The notes beneath the pieces are model-generated. The model did no database searches, had not been told where the DNA came from, and was given only the letters and a program-made list of their open reading frames with translations. From an uncultured Bacteroidota bacterium (lineage in GTDB: Bacteria; Bacteroidota; Bacteroidia; Chitinophagales; Chitinophagaceae), in the NCBI GenBank assembly GCA_903905065.1, contig CAIVEW010000068.1, positions 62,001 to 126,000 of the forward strand: a stretch of 64,000 bases of DNA. Reading direction: 5' to 3'. A program made the translations under genes and the position numbers. The stretch's first letter is position 1, and the number at the start of each line of letters is the position of its first letter. Below are positions 53,730 to 62,769 of this stretch, in pieces.

Positions 53730-54638
53730 TTAGAAAAGCGAACCTTCATTTTGAATGGCAGGCAGCTGAATTTTGGTACCGCAGTGCTCGTTCATTTGCT
53801 CAATGAAATATTTTATCAACTCCGGCGAATGAAGCTCCTCGTGCTGATGCATGAAGAAGTAACAGGATTGCAATCCTTCGTCCATCCATAGCTTTATTCG
53901 CTGCACCCATTCATCGATCCGGGTGTAATCCGTAGGGTGCAGACCATTGCCCACGAAACGGATGAAACATTCCGGTGTGGACAGGTGCATGTGCACACAG
54001 TCCCTGCGGCCCGCGGAATCGGTTATAATGGTTCCTCGTTTATGGGTGCGTAGATAGTTGTACAGTTCCGGGTTATAGCCCTGTTTGTCTTTATACCATT
54101 CTTCGTGGCGCAACTCCAGGAAGACATCCACATCCTTTGGCATATCGTCGAGGAACTCTTCGATGGTTGCAAGGTGCTTTACACCCATCTGCGGGTGCGG
54201 CATCAGGAAGATAGGACCTAGGTGCTTGCCAAAAGCGGACGCTACGTCCAGGAAGGCATCAACTTCTGCCTTTGCATTCTTGAGTCTGCGCAGGTGGGTT
54301 ATGGACTGTGTGAACTTGGGGCAGAACAGGAAACCTTTGGGTACGGCAGCAACCCATTTTTCCACTTGTTCGCGTGAGTGGATGTTGTAAAAGAAACCAT
54401 TGAACTCAATACTGTTGAACTGTGTAGCATAGTAGTGCAGGAAATCCTTTTCCTTTGTACCCTTTGGGTATAGCTTCCCGATCCAGTCTTTACGGCCCCA
54501 CTTTGCGCAGCCTATGTAGAACTTGGTTTTTCCCTTTCCCTTCTTTAGCACGGCTTTATTTTCCGAAGGCTCGGCCGGCAGGGTGAAATCTATTTGGGCG
54601 AGTTCTTTTTCTTCAATTTTTCCGAAATCCATGGTCAT
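53730..54638 (-). CDS. DUF72 TIM-barrel protein
   Basis: 302 aa. Family motifs: YIGCAKWGRKDWIGKLYP, FNSIEFNGFFY, WVAAVPKGFLFCPKFTQSIT, GPIFLMPHPQ, VFLELRHEEW and VHMHLSTPECFIRFVGN. DUF72 proteins (YecE-like) have no settled function. An N-terminal 40-residue Lys/Glu-rich extension is unusual. ATG at 54638 is the first after the AT-rich leader. Confidence 0.9.
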   Translation of the reverse strand: MTMDFGKIEEKELAQIDFTLPAEPSENKAVLKKGKGKTKFYIGCAKWGRKDWIGKLYPKGTKEKDFLHYYATQFNSIEFNGFFYNIHSREQVEKWVAAVPKGFLFCPKFTQSITHLRRLKNAKAEVDAFLDVASAFGKHLGPIFLMPHPQMGVKHLATIEEFLDDMPKDVDVFLELRHEEWYKDKQGYNPELYNYLRTHKRGTIITDSAGRRDCVHMHLSTPECFIRFVGNGLHPTDYTRIDEWVQRIKLWMDEGLQSCYFFMHQHEELHSPELIKYFIEQMNEHCGTKIQLPAIQNEGSLF

Positions 54639-54779
54639 TATTGATTGACATGAAATTAGGCAATTCTGATTGTTACGGCAAACATGATTTTGCCCCTGGG
54701 CGAAGGGTTTTACCACAATAAGCGTCTAAAAGGAAAAACACCCCCAAAGTTTTCCTATTTTGCTGTCAAATAGTTTGTC

Positions 54780-56708
54780 ATGCGGGTTATTTTTGCGGTT
54801 ATGGTTTGCTTTTCCGCTATATCGTTTTTGACACCACCTGTCTTTGCCCAAAAACAGGGACAGGCCCTTATTGACTCATTGCTGAAAGAGTTGCCGGCTA
54901 AAAAGGAGGATACCGCCAAGGTAAAATTGCTTGAAAAACTGTCGTATGAATATACAAATGTGAATCCCGATGAAGGGATTAAATATGGGAAGCAGGCACT
55001 TGCACTTGCGGAGCAAAAAAAATGGGAAAAAGGAATAGCGTATGCCAATAACAGCATCGGCAGTAATTATGACGCAAAGTCGGATTTTCCACAGGCAATG
55101 GATTATTATCTTAAGGCGCTGACCATCAACGAAAAGCGGAATGACTCAGGAGCGATCGCCGTGAATTCACTGAATATTGGAATTATTTATTACCGACAAA
55201 ATGATTTTAACAAGGCTCTTGATTATTATCTGAAGGCGTTACCATTAAACAACAATTTGACCCACAGGAAGGAACTGGAACTTAAGTTGCTGAACGAGAA
55301 AAAACAGCATAAAAACGAGGAAGATACAACGTTCATAAAGACTCAAAAGAAGGCAGCGGAAGCTCTGATTGAAAGTAAGAAGGGACTAGCAGCTAACCTT
55401 GTGGATATTGGTATAGTATACAGCAGCCTGAAAGAGTATTCCAAGGCAATGGAATATTATAAGCAGGCATTGGTGATCGATTATGAGGTAGACAACAAAG
55501 ATGGTAAGGGAGAGATATACGCCAACATAGGTACGGATTACTTTACGCAGAACAACTATCCGGAAGCGTTACAGTATAGTTTCAGGTCCCTTCGTTTATA
55601 CCAGGAACTAGGTAACAAAGATGGCATAGCCGTGGAACTGGATGCGATAGGCGAGGCTTACCTTGCAATTGCAAAAGAAGATAGTGCGGTGCCTGCCGAA
55701 AAAGCAGTAAACTTAAACAAGGCCGTAGAATACCTGGAACAGGGATCTGTCATCAGCAAGGAGATTGGTAACCTGGAGCATCAAATAGAGTTCAGCCGGG
55801 ATATCTCGGATGCTTACTTCCTTGCAGGAAATTGTGATGCTGCGCTACGCAGCCTAAAAGTGTACACCACATTAAAAGACTCTGTTTTCTCTGATCAGAA
55901 TAAAGTAAAACTTGCCGGGCTGGAGAAGCAGCGGGAGACTGAGCTCGCTGCGAGGCTGGCGAGGCTGGAAACGCTGAGAAAGCGCAATGAGACACTGGTC
56001 ATCTTCGGTGGTTTTTTTGTGTTGATAACCATCATAGGCATCGTGATCTGGAATAACCGGAAGGTGACGGCGGAGAAGCAGAGATCGGACGAGCTGCTGC
56101 TCAATATATTGCCGGCAAAAGTGGCCGAGGAATTGAAGGCAACCGGAAAATCGGAAGCCCGCTACTTCGACCCGGTGACCGTGATCTTTACTGACTTTGT
56201 CGACTTTACTATACACGCAGAAAAAATGAGCCCGGCAGAGCTGATCGCCGAGCTGCATATGTGTTTTAAAGCGTTTGACGATATAAGCGGTAAGTATGGT
56301 ATAGAAAAAATAAAGACGGCCGGGGATGCCTATATGGCAGTATCCGGATTGCCGGTGGCCAGCAGTGCACACGCAGTAAATATGGTAAATGCTGCGCTGG
56401 AGATCAGGGATTTCATGCTGGCGCGCAAAGAGAAGATGGGAGAAAGGGCATTCGAGATCCGGCTGGGGATCCACAGCGGCAGTGTGGTGGCGGGCATTGT
56501 GGGTGTAAAAAAATTCGCTTATGATATCTGGGGCGACACGGTAAATACTGCAGCGCGTATGGAACAAAACAGTGTAGCGGGAAGGATCAATATTTCACAG
56601 ACAACTTATGACCTCGTCCATGATTTTTTTAATTGCAGCTACCGTGGAGAAATAGAAGCTAAGAATAAAGGAAACATGAAAATGTACTTCGTTGATAGTA
56701 AGAAATAA
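54780..56708 (+). CDS. TPR-repeat class III adenylyl cyclase
   Basis: 642 aa. Signal peptide (MRVIFAVMVCFSAISF), about six TPR units (for example DFPQAMDYYLKALTINEKRN), coiled coil, one membrane span (LVIFGGFFVLITIIGIVIWN, about 405-425) and a cytoplasmic cyclase. Metal Asp in IFTDFVDFT (472, 475). The purine-specifying pair is Lys in IKTAGDAY and Asp in YDIWGDTVN, which favours ATP over GTP (GTP cyclases have Glu and Cys). So periplasmic TPR sensing coupled to cAMP production is predicted. No cAMP-binding regulator seen nearby. Confidence 0.9.
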   Translation: MRVIFAVMVCFSAISFLTPPVFAQKQGQALIDSLLKELPAKKEDTAKVKLLEKLSYEYTNVNPDEGIKYGKQALALAEQKKWEKGIAYANNSIGSNYDAKSDFPQAMDYYLKALTINEKRNDSGAIAVNSLNIGIIYYRQNDFNKALDYYLKALPLNNNLTHRKELELKLLNEKKQHKNEEDTTFIKTQKKAAEALIESKKGLAANLVDIGIVYSSLKEYSKAMEYYKQALVIDYEVDNKDGKGEIYANIGTDYFTQNNYPEALQYSFRSLRLYQELGNKDGIAVELDAIGEAYLAIAKEDSAVPAEKAVNLNKAVEYLEQGSVISKEIGNLEHQIEFSRDISDAYFLAGNCDAALRSLKVYTTLKDSVFSDQNKVKLAGLEKQRETELAARLARLETLRKRNETLVIFGGFFVLITIIGIVIWNNRKVTAEKQRSDELLLNILPAKVAEELKATGKSEARYFDPVTVIFTDFVDFTIHAEKMSPAELIAELHMCFKAFDDISGKYGIEKIKTAGDAYMAVSGLPVASSAHAVNMVNAALEIRDFMLARKEKMGERAFEIRLGIHSGSVVAGIVGVKKFAYDIWGDTVNTAARMEQNSVAGRINISQTTYDLVHDFFNCSYRGEIEAKNKGNMKMYFVDSKK

Positions 56709-56768
56709 AAGCAAAATTTATCCGTTAAATAGGAAGAAAGCATTAGCACACTATCTAAATCGTTTTTT

Positions 56769-59162
56769 ATGAAGAAGCTAGTTCAATTACTACCGATCGC
56801 CGCAGTTATTTGCTTTTCAATTCCTGCATTGGCGCAAAACCTGATAACCGTTGCCGGGAATGGCCAGAATTCATTTGGCGGTAATGGCGGACCTGCAAGC
56901 ACCGCTGCATTTAACGGGCCTACGGGAATATTCTTCAACCCGCCAAACAGCACTTTGTATGTATGCGATGCAAACAATAACGTTATCCGGACGATCAACT
57001 CTTCGGCGATCGTGACCAACTATGCGGGCAACGGATTTGGAGCGGGCACAGGCGGAGGTGGATACACAGGTGACGGGCACCCGGCAACCAGTGCGGAATT
57101 ATTCATTCCTCAGGGTATAGTAAGAGATACAGCAGGGAATACCTACGTGGCTGATGCGGGCAACCATGTGGTAAGAAAGATAGATCCAACAGGTGTAATC
57201 ACAACTATAGCAGGAACCGGCACTGCCGGCAATACAGGGGATGGCCTGACGGCAACGGCAGCCGAGCTGAATTTTCCGGTTGGCGTGGCTGTTGATACCA
57301 GCGGGAACGTATACATATCAGACTTTGGCGCCAGCGTGGTGAGGAAGATCGATATGTCTGGAATCATATCGACTATTGCGGGCACCGGAACGCCCGGATA
57401 TAATTTCGATGGTGTTGCGGCCACGGCTGCACAGCTGGATAGCCCGAGTCATATTGTAGTCGATGCGCATGGAGGCTTGTACATATGCGACGGGCCCAAT
57501 CACAGAATCAGGCGGGTAAATACAACAACCGGCATCATTAACACCTTCGTGGGAAATGGAACACCCGGCAGCACAGGGGATAACGGGCCAGCCAGCACTG
57601 CGCAGATAAACATACCGCGCGGTATTACGATCGATCATTCTGGAAACCTATATTTCACAGACGTTTTTGAAAATGTGATCAGGAGGGTGAATATTATGAC
57701 AGGCACGATCTATGCCTTTGGCGGTACGGCCGGAACTGTAGGCTATACCGGCGACGGCGGGCCTGCAACCGCCGCTACCTTTAATCAGCCGGATGGTATC
57801 ACAGCTGATTCGGCAGGAAACGTTTTTTTCTGTGACCGGCTTTCAAAAGTTGTGCGGAGAATAACCACTGCCGGGATCATCTCTACGGTTGCGGGGCATG
57901 ACGACAGTTTGTTTTGCGGGGACGGTGGACCTGCCCTGCAGGCCGAACTGGATTCACCAATGGCCAGCGCCTATGATGCGGCAGGCAACTTGTACATAGC
58001 CGATTATGGGAATAATTGTGTGCGTATGGTATCGCCCAGCGGCGCTATTACAACATTTGCCGGCGATGCGCTTGCGGGTCCTGGTTACTCCGGCGATGGT
58101 GGGCCGGCAACGGCTGCGAAGCTAAACCATCCGAAAGCGGTGGCAACCGATGCCGCAGGTAATGTTTACATAGCAGATGCCGGGAATTCGGCGCTTCGTG
58201 TGGTGCACACATCCGGAAACATTTCACTGTTTGCGGGAACCCCGACGGTGGCTGGTTATAGCGGGGACGGCGGCAGTGCGCTCTCGGCCAAGCTCAGCGA
58301 CCCGGCGGGACTGATCGTGGATACGGCGGGTAATGTGTATGTTTCAGATGCGGGGAATAGTGCTTTGCGCGTCATACATACCTCGGGAAATATCGGCGCC
58401 GTAGCCGGCAACGGGAGTCCGGGGTCGGGTGGTGATGGTGGTTCTGCTGCTTCGGCACAGTTGGTGTACCCGATGGGGCTGGCCTTTGATGCTGTGGGCA
58501 ATTTATACATTGCAGATTCCGGAGCAGCCCGTGTGCGTGTCATTCATACTTCTGGAAACATTGCTACGTTTGCCGGTACAGGTACACGCGGATTTAGCGG
58601 TGATGGCACGGCAGCCAGCAGCGCGGAGCTCACTGCACCCATGGGTGTAGTAGTGGATGATACGGGTAACGTGCATATCTCTGACGGCGGCAATGCACGC
58701 ATCCGCATCGTACATACATCGGGCAACATCTCCACGTATGTGGGTACCGGCGTGCCAGGCTTCAATGGGGATGGGCCGATTGGTTCTGCCCAGTTGAATA
58801 TGCCTGTGGGCCTTACAAAAGACGCGGGTGGTACCATCTACGTCACCGATCGCAAGAACGATCGTGTGCGCAAGTTTACGGGTGCCGGGCCACTGTCCGT
58901 CAGCAATCCGCAGCAATTAGCTACCGGTGATGTTGTAGTTTATCCAAATCCCGGAAAGGACGCCTTTGTTGTGAATTTTTCATCGGCAACCAGCCAGCCG
59001 CTGCATTACACACTGATGGACCTTCTTGGCCGGAAAATTACGGAAGGCGATGCAACGACCAACCAGGCATTCGAGTTAAGGATTTCCACACAGGCGGGCG
59101 TATACTTGCTGAATGCAACAACCAGTGATAGCAGAAAAGCAGTGCGGATCGTTGTGGAGTGA
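56769..59162 (+). CDS. Long NHL-repeat T9SS type A protein
   Basis: 797 aa. Signal peptide, then about twelve repeats of 55-65 residues with the same motif as the two shorter proteins at 9.5-12.4 kb (GYTGDGGPATxAxF...GNVYIADxGNxxxRxx...GNIxxxAG), enough for two six-bladed propellers, and a type A sorting domain ending in KAVRIVVE. Probably surface-exposed, binding role unknown. Confidence 0.9.
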   Translation: MKKLVQLLPIAAVICFSIPALAQNLITVAGNGQNSFGGNGGPASTAAFNGPTGIFFNPPNSTLYVCDANNNVIRTINSSAIVTNYAGNGFGAGTGGGGYTGDGHPATSAELFIPQGIVRDTAGNTYVADAGNHVVRKIDPTGVITTIAGTGTAGNTGDGLTATAAELNFPVGVAVDTSGNVYISDFGASVVRKIDMSGIISTIAGTGTPGYNFDGVAATAAQLDSPSHIVVDAHGGLYICDGPNHRIRRVNTTTGIINTFVGNGTPGSTGDNGPASTAQINIPRGITIDHSGNLYFTDVFENVIRRVNIMTGTIYAFGGTAGTVGYTGDGGPATAATFNQPDGITADSAGNVFFCDRLSKVVRRITTAGIISTVAGHDDSLFCGDGGPALQAELDSPMASAYDAAGNLYIADYGNNCVRMVSPSGAITTFAGDALAGPGYSGDGGPATAAKLNHPKAVATDAAGNVYIADAGNSALRVVHTSGNISLFAGTPTVAGYSGDGGSALSAKLSDPAGLIVDTAGNVYVSDAGNSALRVIHTSGNIGAVAGNGSPGSGGDGGSAASAQLVYPMGLAFDAVGNLYIADSGAARVRVIHTSGNIATFAGTGTRGFSGDGTAASSAELTAPMGVVVDDTGNVHISDGGNARIRIVHTSGNISTYVGTGVPGFNGDGPIGSAQLNMPVGLTKDAGGTIYVTDRKNDRVRKFTGAGPLSVSNPQQLATGDVVVYPNPGKDAFVVNFSSATSQPLHYTLMDLLGRKITEGDATTNQAFELRISTQAGVYLLNATTSDSRKAVRIVVE

Positions 59163-59225
59163 TAGAGCGGAGGCGATAAAAGATGAAACTAGCGGCACAT
59201 GCGCTCATGCATGTGCTGCCTGGTT

Positions 59226-59966
59226 TTACCCCCATTCCCAGGCCACTTGCCCATGATGGTAATGAGTGGTTGTACCATCCGTTAGTTGAACCTCCAGAGT
59301 ACCGTCAGTATGAACCTTTAACAAAGTCGCATGCCAACTACCCTCGTTACTGCTAAAAGACTGTTTCTGGCCTCTTTTATAAAGCAATTCATTGTATCGG
59401 GCCATAATTTTCTCCGCGGGCGGCGGGCATATCGTGCAGAGGATAATACTTTCGCGCAGGGCATCACGGAGTTGTGTCATATTAAAGTCAATTCCTGATG
59501 CTATTTTCAAGGACGTGGCAAATGGCAGGTCTTCGGGAAACCGCTGTTGTTTAACATTAAGCCCAAGCCCTATTACGCTATTGGCCCATTTACTACCACG
59601 CAGCACGTTCTCTATCAGTATTCCCCCTGCCTTTTTGTCATTGATAATGATGTCATTAGGCCATTTCACATGTATCCGCCATTCTTTGGTCAAATTTTGT
59701 AAAACATTGGCTATGGCAACCGCTATGGCGGCGTTAAATACAAATTGTTCCTGTATTAACCGCCCCGGAACGACGATAACGCTCATTAACAGGCTCTGAC
59801 CCGGCGCATCTAACCACACCTTGCCTCGCTGACCCTTGCCTGCAAACTGGCTTTGGGCCACTATTGTCATGCCCTGCTGTGCTTTATTGGCATCTATAAG
59901 CTGCATGGCATAGTTATTGGTGCTGTCTATACTATCAACTTCTATTATAGGCGAATCAGAAAGCAT
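59226..59966 (-). CDS. birA: Biotin--[acetyl-CoA-carboxylase] ligase
   Basis: 246 aa. Catalytic motifs: AQSQFAGKGQRGKVWLDAPG (biotinoyl-AMP loop) and HVKWPNDIIINDKKAGGIL. Only the ligase part; the N-terminal repressor HTH of E. coli BirA is absent, as in most group II enzymes. Its start is 97 bp from rsfS on the other strand. Confidence 0.93.
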   Translation of the reverse strand: MLSDSPIIEVDSIDSTNNYAMQLIDANKAQQGMTIVAQSQFAGKGQRGKVWLDAPGQSLLMSVIVVPGRLIQEQFVFNAAIAVAIANVLQNLTKEWRIHVKWPNDIIINDKKAGGILIENVLRGSKWANSVIGLGLNVKQQRFPEDLPFATSLKIASGIDFNMTQLRDALRESIILCTICPPPAEKIMARYNELLYKRGQKQSFSSNEGSWHATLLKVHTDGTLEVQLTDGTTTHYHHGQVAWEWG

Positions 59967-60063
59967 GTGGCTGCAGAATGAGAAAGCATGAGGTTAAGTG
60001 AGAAAAGATTTATAATTTTGATAATCCAGAAAGCGATTACCGAACAAAAATAAGATATAAGAT

Positions 60064-60456
60064 TTGGAGAAAATCATAACTGCCCTGCAGGAAAGGAAAA
60101 AAGCGCCTGCGCGTCTTACCAAAAATAGCAAGCTATTTAAAACTATTATCAGCGCAATCCAGGAAAAAAAGGGTGATGGGATCGTTTCGCTGGACCTGAA
60201 AAAGATCGATGAGGCGGTAGCTGACTACTTTATTCTTTGTGAAGCACGGTCGAATATCCAGATCAAGGCAATTGCCCAGAACATAGAAGAAATGGTGGAA
60301 ACGGAATGTGGTGAAAGGCCTTACCATATGGAGCATGGAGATACATGGACGCTGGTGGATTACGTGAATGTTGTGGTACACATTTTTCAGCATGAGCAGA
60401 GGATGTTTTACAACCTGGAGAGTCTGTGGGAAGATGCACCGAGAACGGAGTATTAA
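60064..60456 (+). CDS. rsfS: Ribosomal silencing factor RsfS, TTG start
   Basis: 130 aa. Core VADYFILCEARSNIQIKAIA and ERPYHMEHGDTWTLVDYVNV VVHIF is diagnostic of RsfS, which binds uL14 and blocks subunit joining in starved cells. The N-terminus has an in-frame stop right before, leaving TTG at 60064 as the first usable codon; no ATG or GTG fits before the conserved region. An N-terminal basic extension is about 25 residues longer than usual. Confidence 0.9.
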   Translation: MEKIITALQERKKAPARLTKNSKLFKTIISAIQEKKGDGIVSLDLKKIDEAVADYFILCEARSNIQIKAIAQNIEEMVETECGERPYHMEHGDTWTLVDYVNVVVHIFQHEQRMFYNLESLWEDAPRTEY

Positions 60457-60588
60457 ATTTTATGCAATTGGGAAATAGTAGTTTGGAATTTGGATGGAAG
60501 TGTGCCCGGGGAAGATTGCGGATCGATGCGCCTTTAATTTAGACCTTTCTACTACTGACTTTAGACTAAATAACGATCAAAAGAGAAA

Positions 60589-62589
60589 ATGGAAGACAAT
60601 AAACAGACGCCGGGGATGAAACCGGTAAATGATAACCCGAACTCCCCAAGGAAGGGCCCTAAGTTCAATATTTACTGGATCTACGGCCTTATACTCCTTG
60701 CAATAGTTGCGGCACAGATATACGGCGGTAATTTTAATGGCGTAACCGCGGAGCACAGTTTCCAGGATTTTACGGAATACCTGAACAAGGGACAGGTAGC
60801 AAAGCTGGTGGTGATCAATAACGAACATGTGGACGTGTACCTGAAACCGGGATCTGTTCCGACGCCCCAGGGCAGCAAATCCCCAATGATCGCTAACCCC
60901 GGTGATAAAGGACCAGCCTTCAATTTTAAGATAGGTACGGTGGACAGGTTTGGCAAAGACCTGGACGAGGCTGAAAAAAATATTCCCATCGACAGCAGGC
61001 CGCCGGTAAACTATGACACGCAGGGCGACTACATGCAGATACTGAAATCATTCCTGATACCCGTAGTATTGCTCGTAGCTATGTGGTTCCTCATCTTCCG
61101 CAAGATAGGCGCGGGCGGCGGCGGACCGGGCGGCGGCGGTATTTTTAATATCGGAAAATCTAAAGCGCAGCTTTTTGAAAAAGGCACACGCGTAAATATC
61201 ACCTTCAATGATGTAGCCGGCCTTGATGAGGCTAAGGTAGAGGTGATGGAAATCGTTGACTTCCTGAAGAACCCCAAAAAATACACCGCGCTCGGTGGCA
61301 AGATACCAAAGGGCGCACTACTTGTAGGCCCTCCGGGCACGGGTAAGACTTTGCTGGCAAAGGCGATGGCCGGTGAGGCGCAGGTACCGTTCTTCTCGAT
61401 GTCTGGTTCTGATTTCGTAGAACTGTTTGTAGGTGTGGGCGCCAGCCGCGTTCGCGACGTATTCAAGCAAGCGCGTGAAAAGGCGCCCTGTATTGTGTTC
61501 ATTGATGAAATTGACGCGATAGGCCGCGCCCGCGGAAAGAATGTAGTGATGAGCAATGATGAGCGGGAAAATACGCTGAATCAACTGCTGGTGGAAATGG
61601 ACGGCTTTAGCGGTGACAGCGGCATCATAGTGCTGGCTGCAACCAACAGGCCTGATGTACTGGATATTGCATTGCTTCGTCCGGGCCGTTTCGACAGGCA
61701 GATATCAATAGACATACCCGATGTGAAGGGCCGTGAGAAAATATTTGATGTGCACCTGAAGCCCATCAAAAAATCAAAGGACCTGAACATCAGGAAACTG
61801 GCATTGCAGACCCCGGGCTTTGCCGGCGCAGATATTGCCAATATATGTAACGAGGCTGCGCTTATAGCTGCCCGTAAAGGAAAGAGCGAAGTGGATATGA
61901 GCGACTTTAACGACGCCATAGACCGCGTAATAGGTGGCCTGGAAAAGAAGAACAAGATCATACTGCCGGAAGAGAAGCGCATTATTGCTTATCACGAGGC
62001 CGGTCATGCGGTTTCGGGCTGGTTCCTGGAGCATGCGCATCCGTTGGTAAAAGTTACGATCGTTCCCCGTGGTGTGGCTGCGCTGGGATATGCCCAGTAC
62101 CTGCCTAAGGAGGTATATATCCGCACCACAGACCACCTGCTGGATGATATGTGCATGTCGCTTGGCGGCAGGGCCGTGGAAGAACTGATCTTTGGTAAAA
62201 TATCTACAGGCGCACTCAGCGACCTGCAGCATGTGACCCGGCTGGCTTATGCGATGGTGTCGATGTATGGTATGAACCCGGTGATCGGCAATATTTCTTT
62301 CTACGATCCGCAGAATGAGAACAGCTTCTCTAAACCTTTCTCAGAAGAGACCGGGAAGATGATAGATGATGAAGTGAGGAAACTTGTAGAGACTGCTTAC
62401 GTGAGAGTGAAACAGATGCTGGTAGACAAGACAGATGCTGTGAAGATGATAGCCGAGGAATTGCTGAAAAGAGAAGTGCTCTTTAAGGACGATATGGAAA
62501 GGCTGTTAGGAAAGCGCCCTTACGAGGATGCGATTGCAGCCGATGAAGATCCGCTGGTTCCTGAGAGCATTCTGAACCCGAACGTTTAA
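60589..62589 (+). CDS. ftsH: ATP-dependent zinc metalloprotease FtsH
   Basis: 666 aa. Two membrane spans near residues 26-43 and 148-170. Walker A GPPGTGKT (247-254), Walker B VFIDEID, second region of homology [20 protein letters not shown], zinc site HEAGH (469-473) with a downstream Asp. Degrades membrane and short-lived proteins. Follows rsfS by 132 bp on the same strand, a common Bacteroidota neighbourhood. Confidence 0.97.
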   Translation: MEDNKQTPGMKPVNDNPNSPRKGPKFNIYWIYGLILLAIVAAQIYGGNFNGVTAEHSFQDFTEYLNKGQVAKLVVINNEHVDVYLKPGSVPTPQGSKSPMIANPGDKGPAFNFKIGTVDRFGKDLDEAEKNIPIDSRPPVNYDTQGDYMQILKSFLIPVVLLVAMWFLIFRKIGAGGGGPGGGGIFNIGKSKAQLFEKGTRVNITFNDVAGLDEAKVEVMEIVDFLKNPKKYTALGGKIPKGALLVGPPGTGKTLLAKAMAGEAQVPFFSMSGSDFVELFVGVGASRVRDVFKQAREKAPCIVFIDEIDAIGRARGKNVVMSNDERENTLNQLLVEMDGFSGDSGIIVLAATNRPDVLDIALLRPGRFDRQISIDIPDVKGREKIFDVHLKPIKKSKDLNIRKLALQTPGFAGADIANICNEAALIAARKGKSEVDMSDFNDAIDRVIGGLEKKNKIILPEEKRIIAYHEAGHAVSGWFLEHAHPLVKVTIVPRGVAALGYAQYLPKEVYIRTTDHLLDDMCMSLGGRAVEELIFGKISTGALSDLQHVTRLAYAMVSMYGMNPVIGNISFYDPQNENSFSKPFSEETGKMIDDEVRKLVETAYVRVKQMLVDKTDAVKMIAEELLKREVLFKDDMERLLGKRPYEDAIAADEDPLVPESILNPNV

Positions 62590-62712
62590 GAAATTTAGTT
62601 GATAAAATAGCGAAGGCTGCCCGGTGAGGTGGCCTTTGTTATTTGTTACAATTGGAGACGCTAAATATCGAGCCTCTTGTTTGTTAGCTGTTTATGTGTT
62701 CTGTTATCGCAA

Positions 62713-62740
62713 GTAGAGACGCAAAATATTGCGTCTCTAC
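62713..62740. repeat. 28-bp hairpin repeat between ftsH and the kinase
   Basis: GTAGAGACGCAA (62713-62724) pairs exactly with TTGCGTCTCTAC (62729-62740), loop AATA. A degenerate copy, GAGACGCTAAATAT, lies near 62655. Palindromes of this sort occur many times between genes in other Bacteroidota by recall. No T tract, so probably not a terminator. Confidence 0.6.
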
Positions 62741-62769
62741 GTATTGTGTACAATTTGTAAAGAGGGATA

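Noticed and set aside
60485-60500. GAAATAGTAGTTT before ftsH as a further site of the regulon
   Set aside because: Half-site only, and no -7 box at the required distance.
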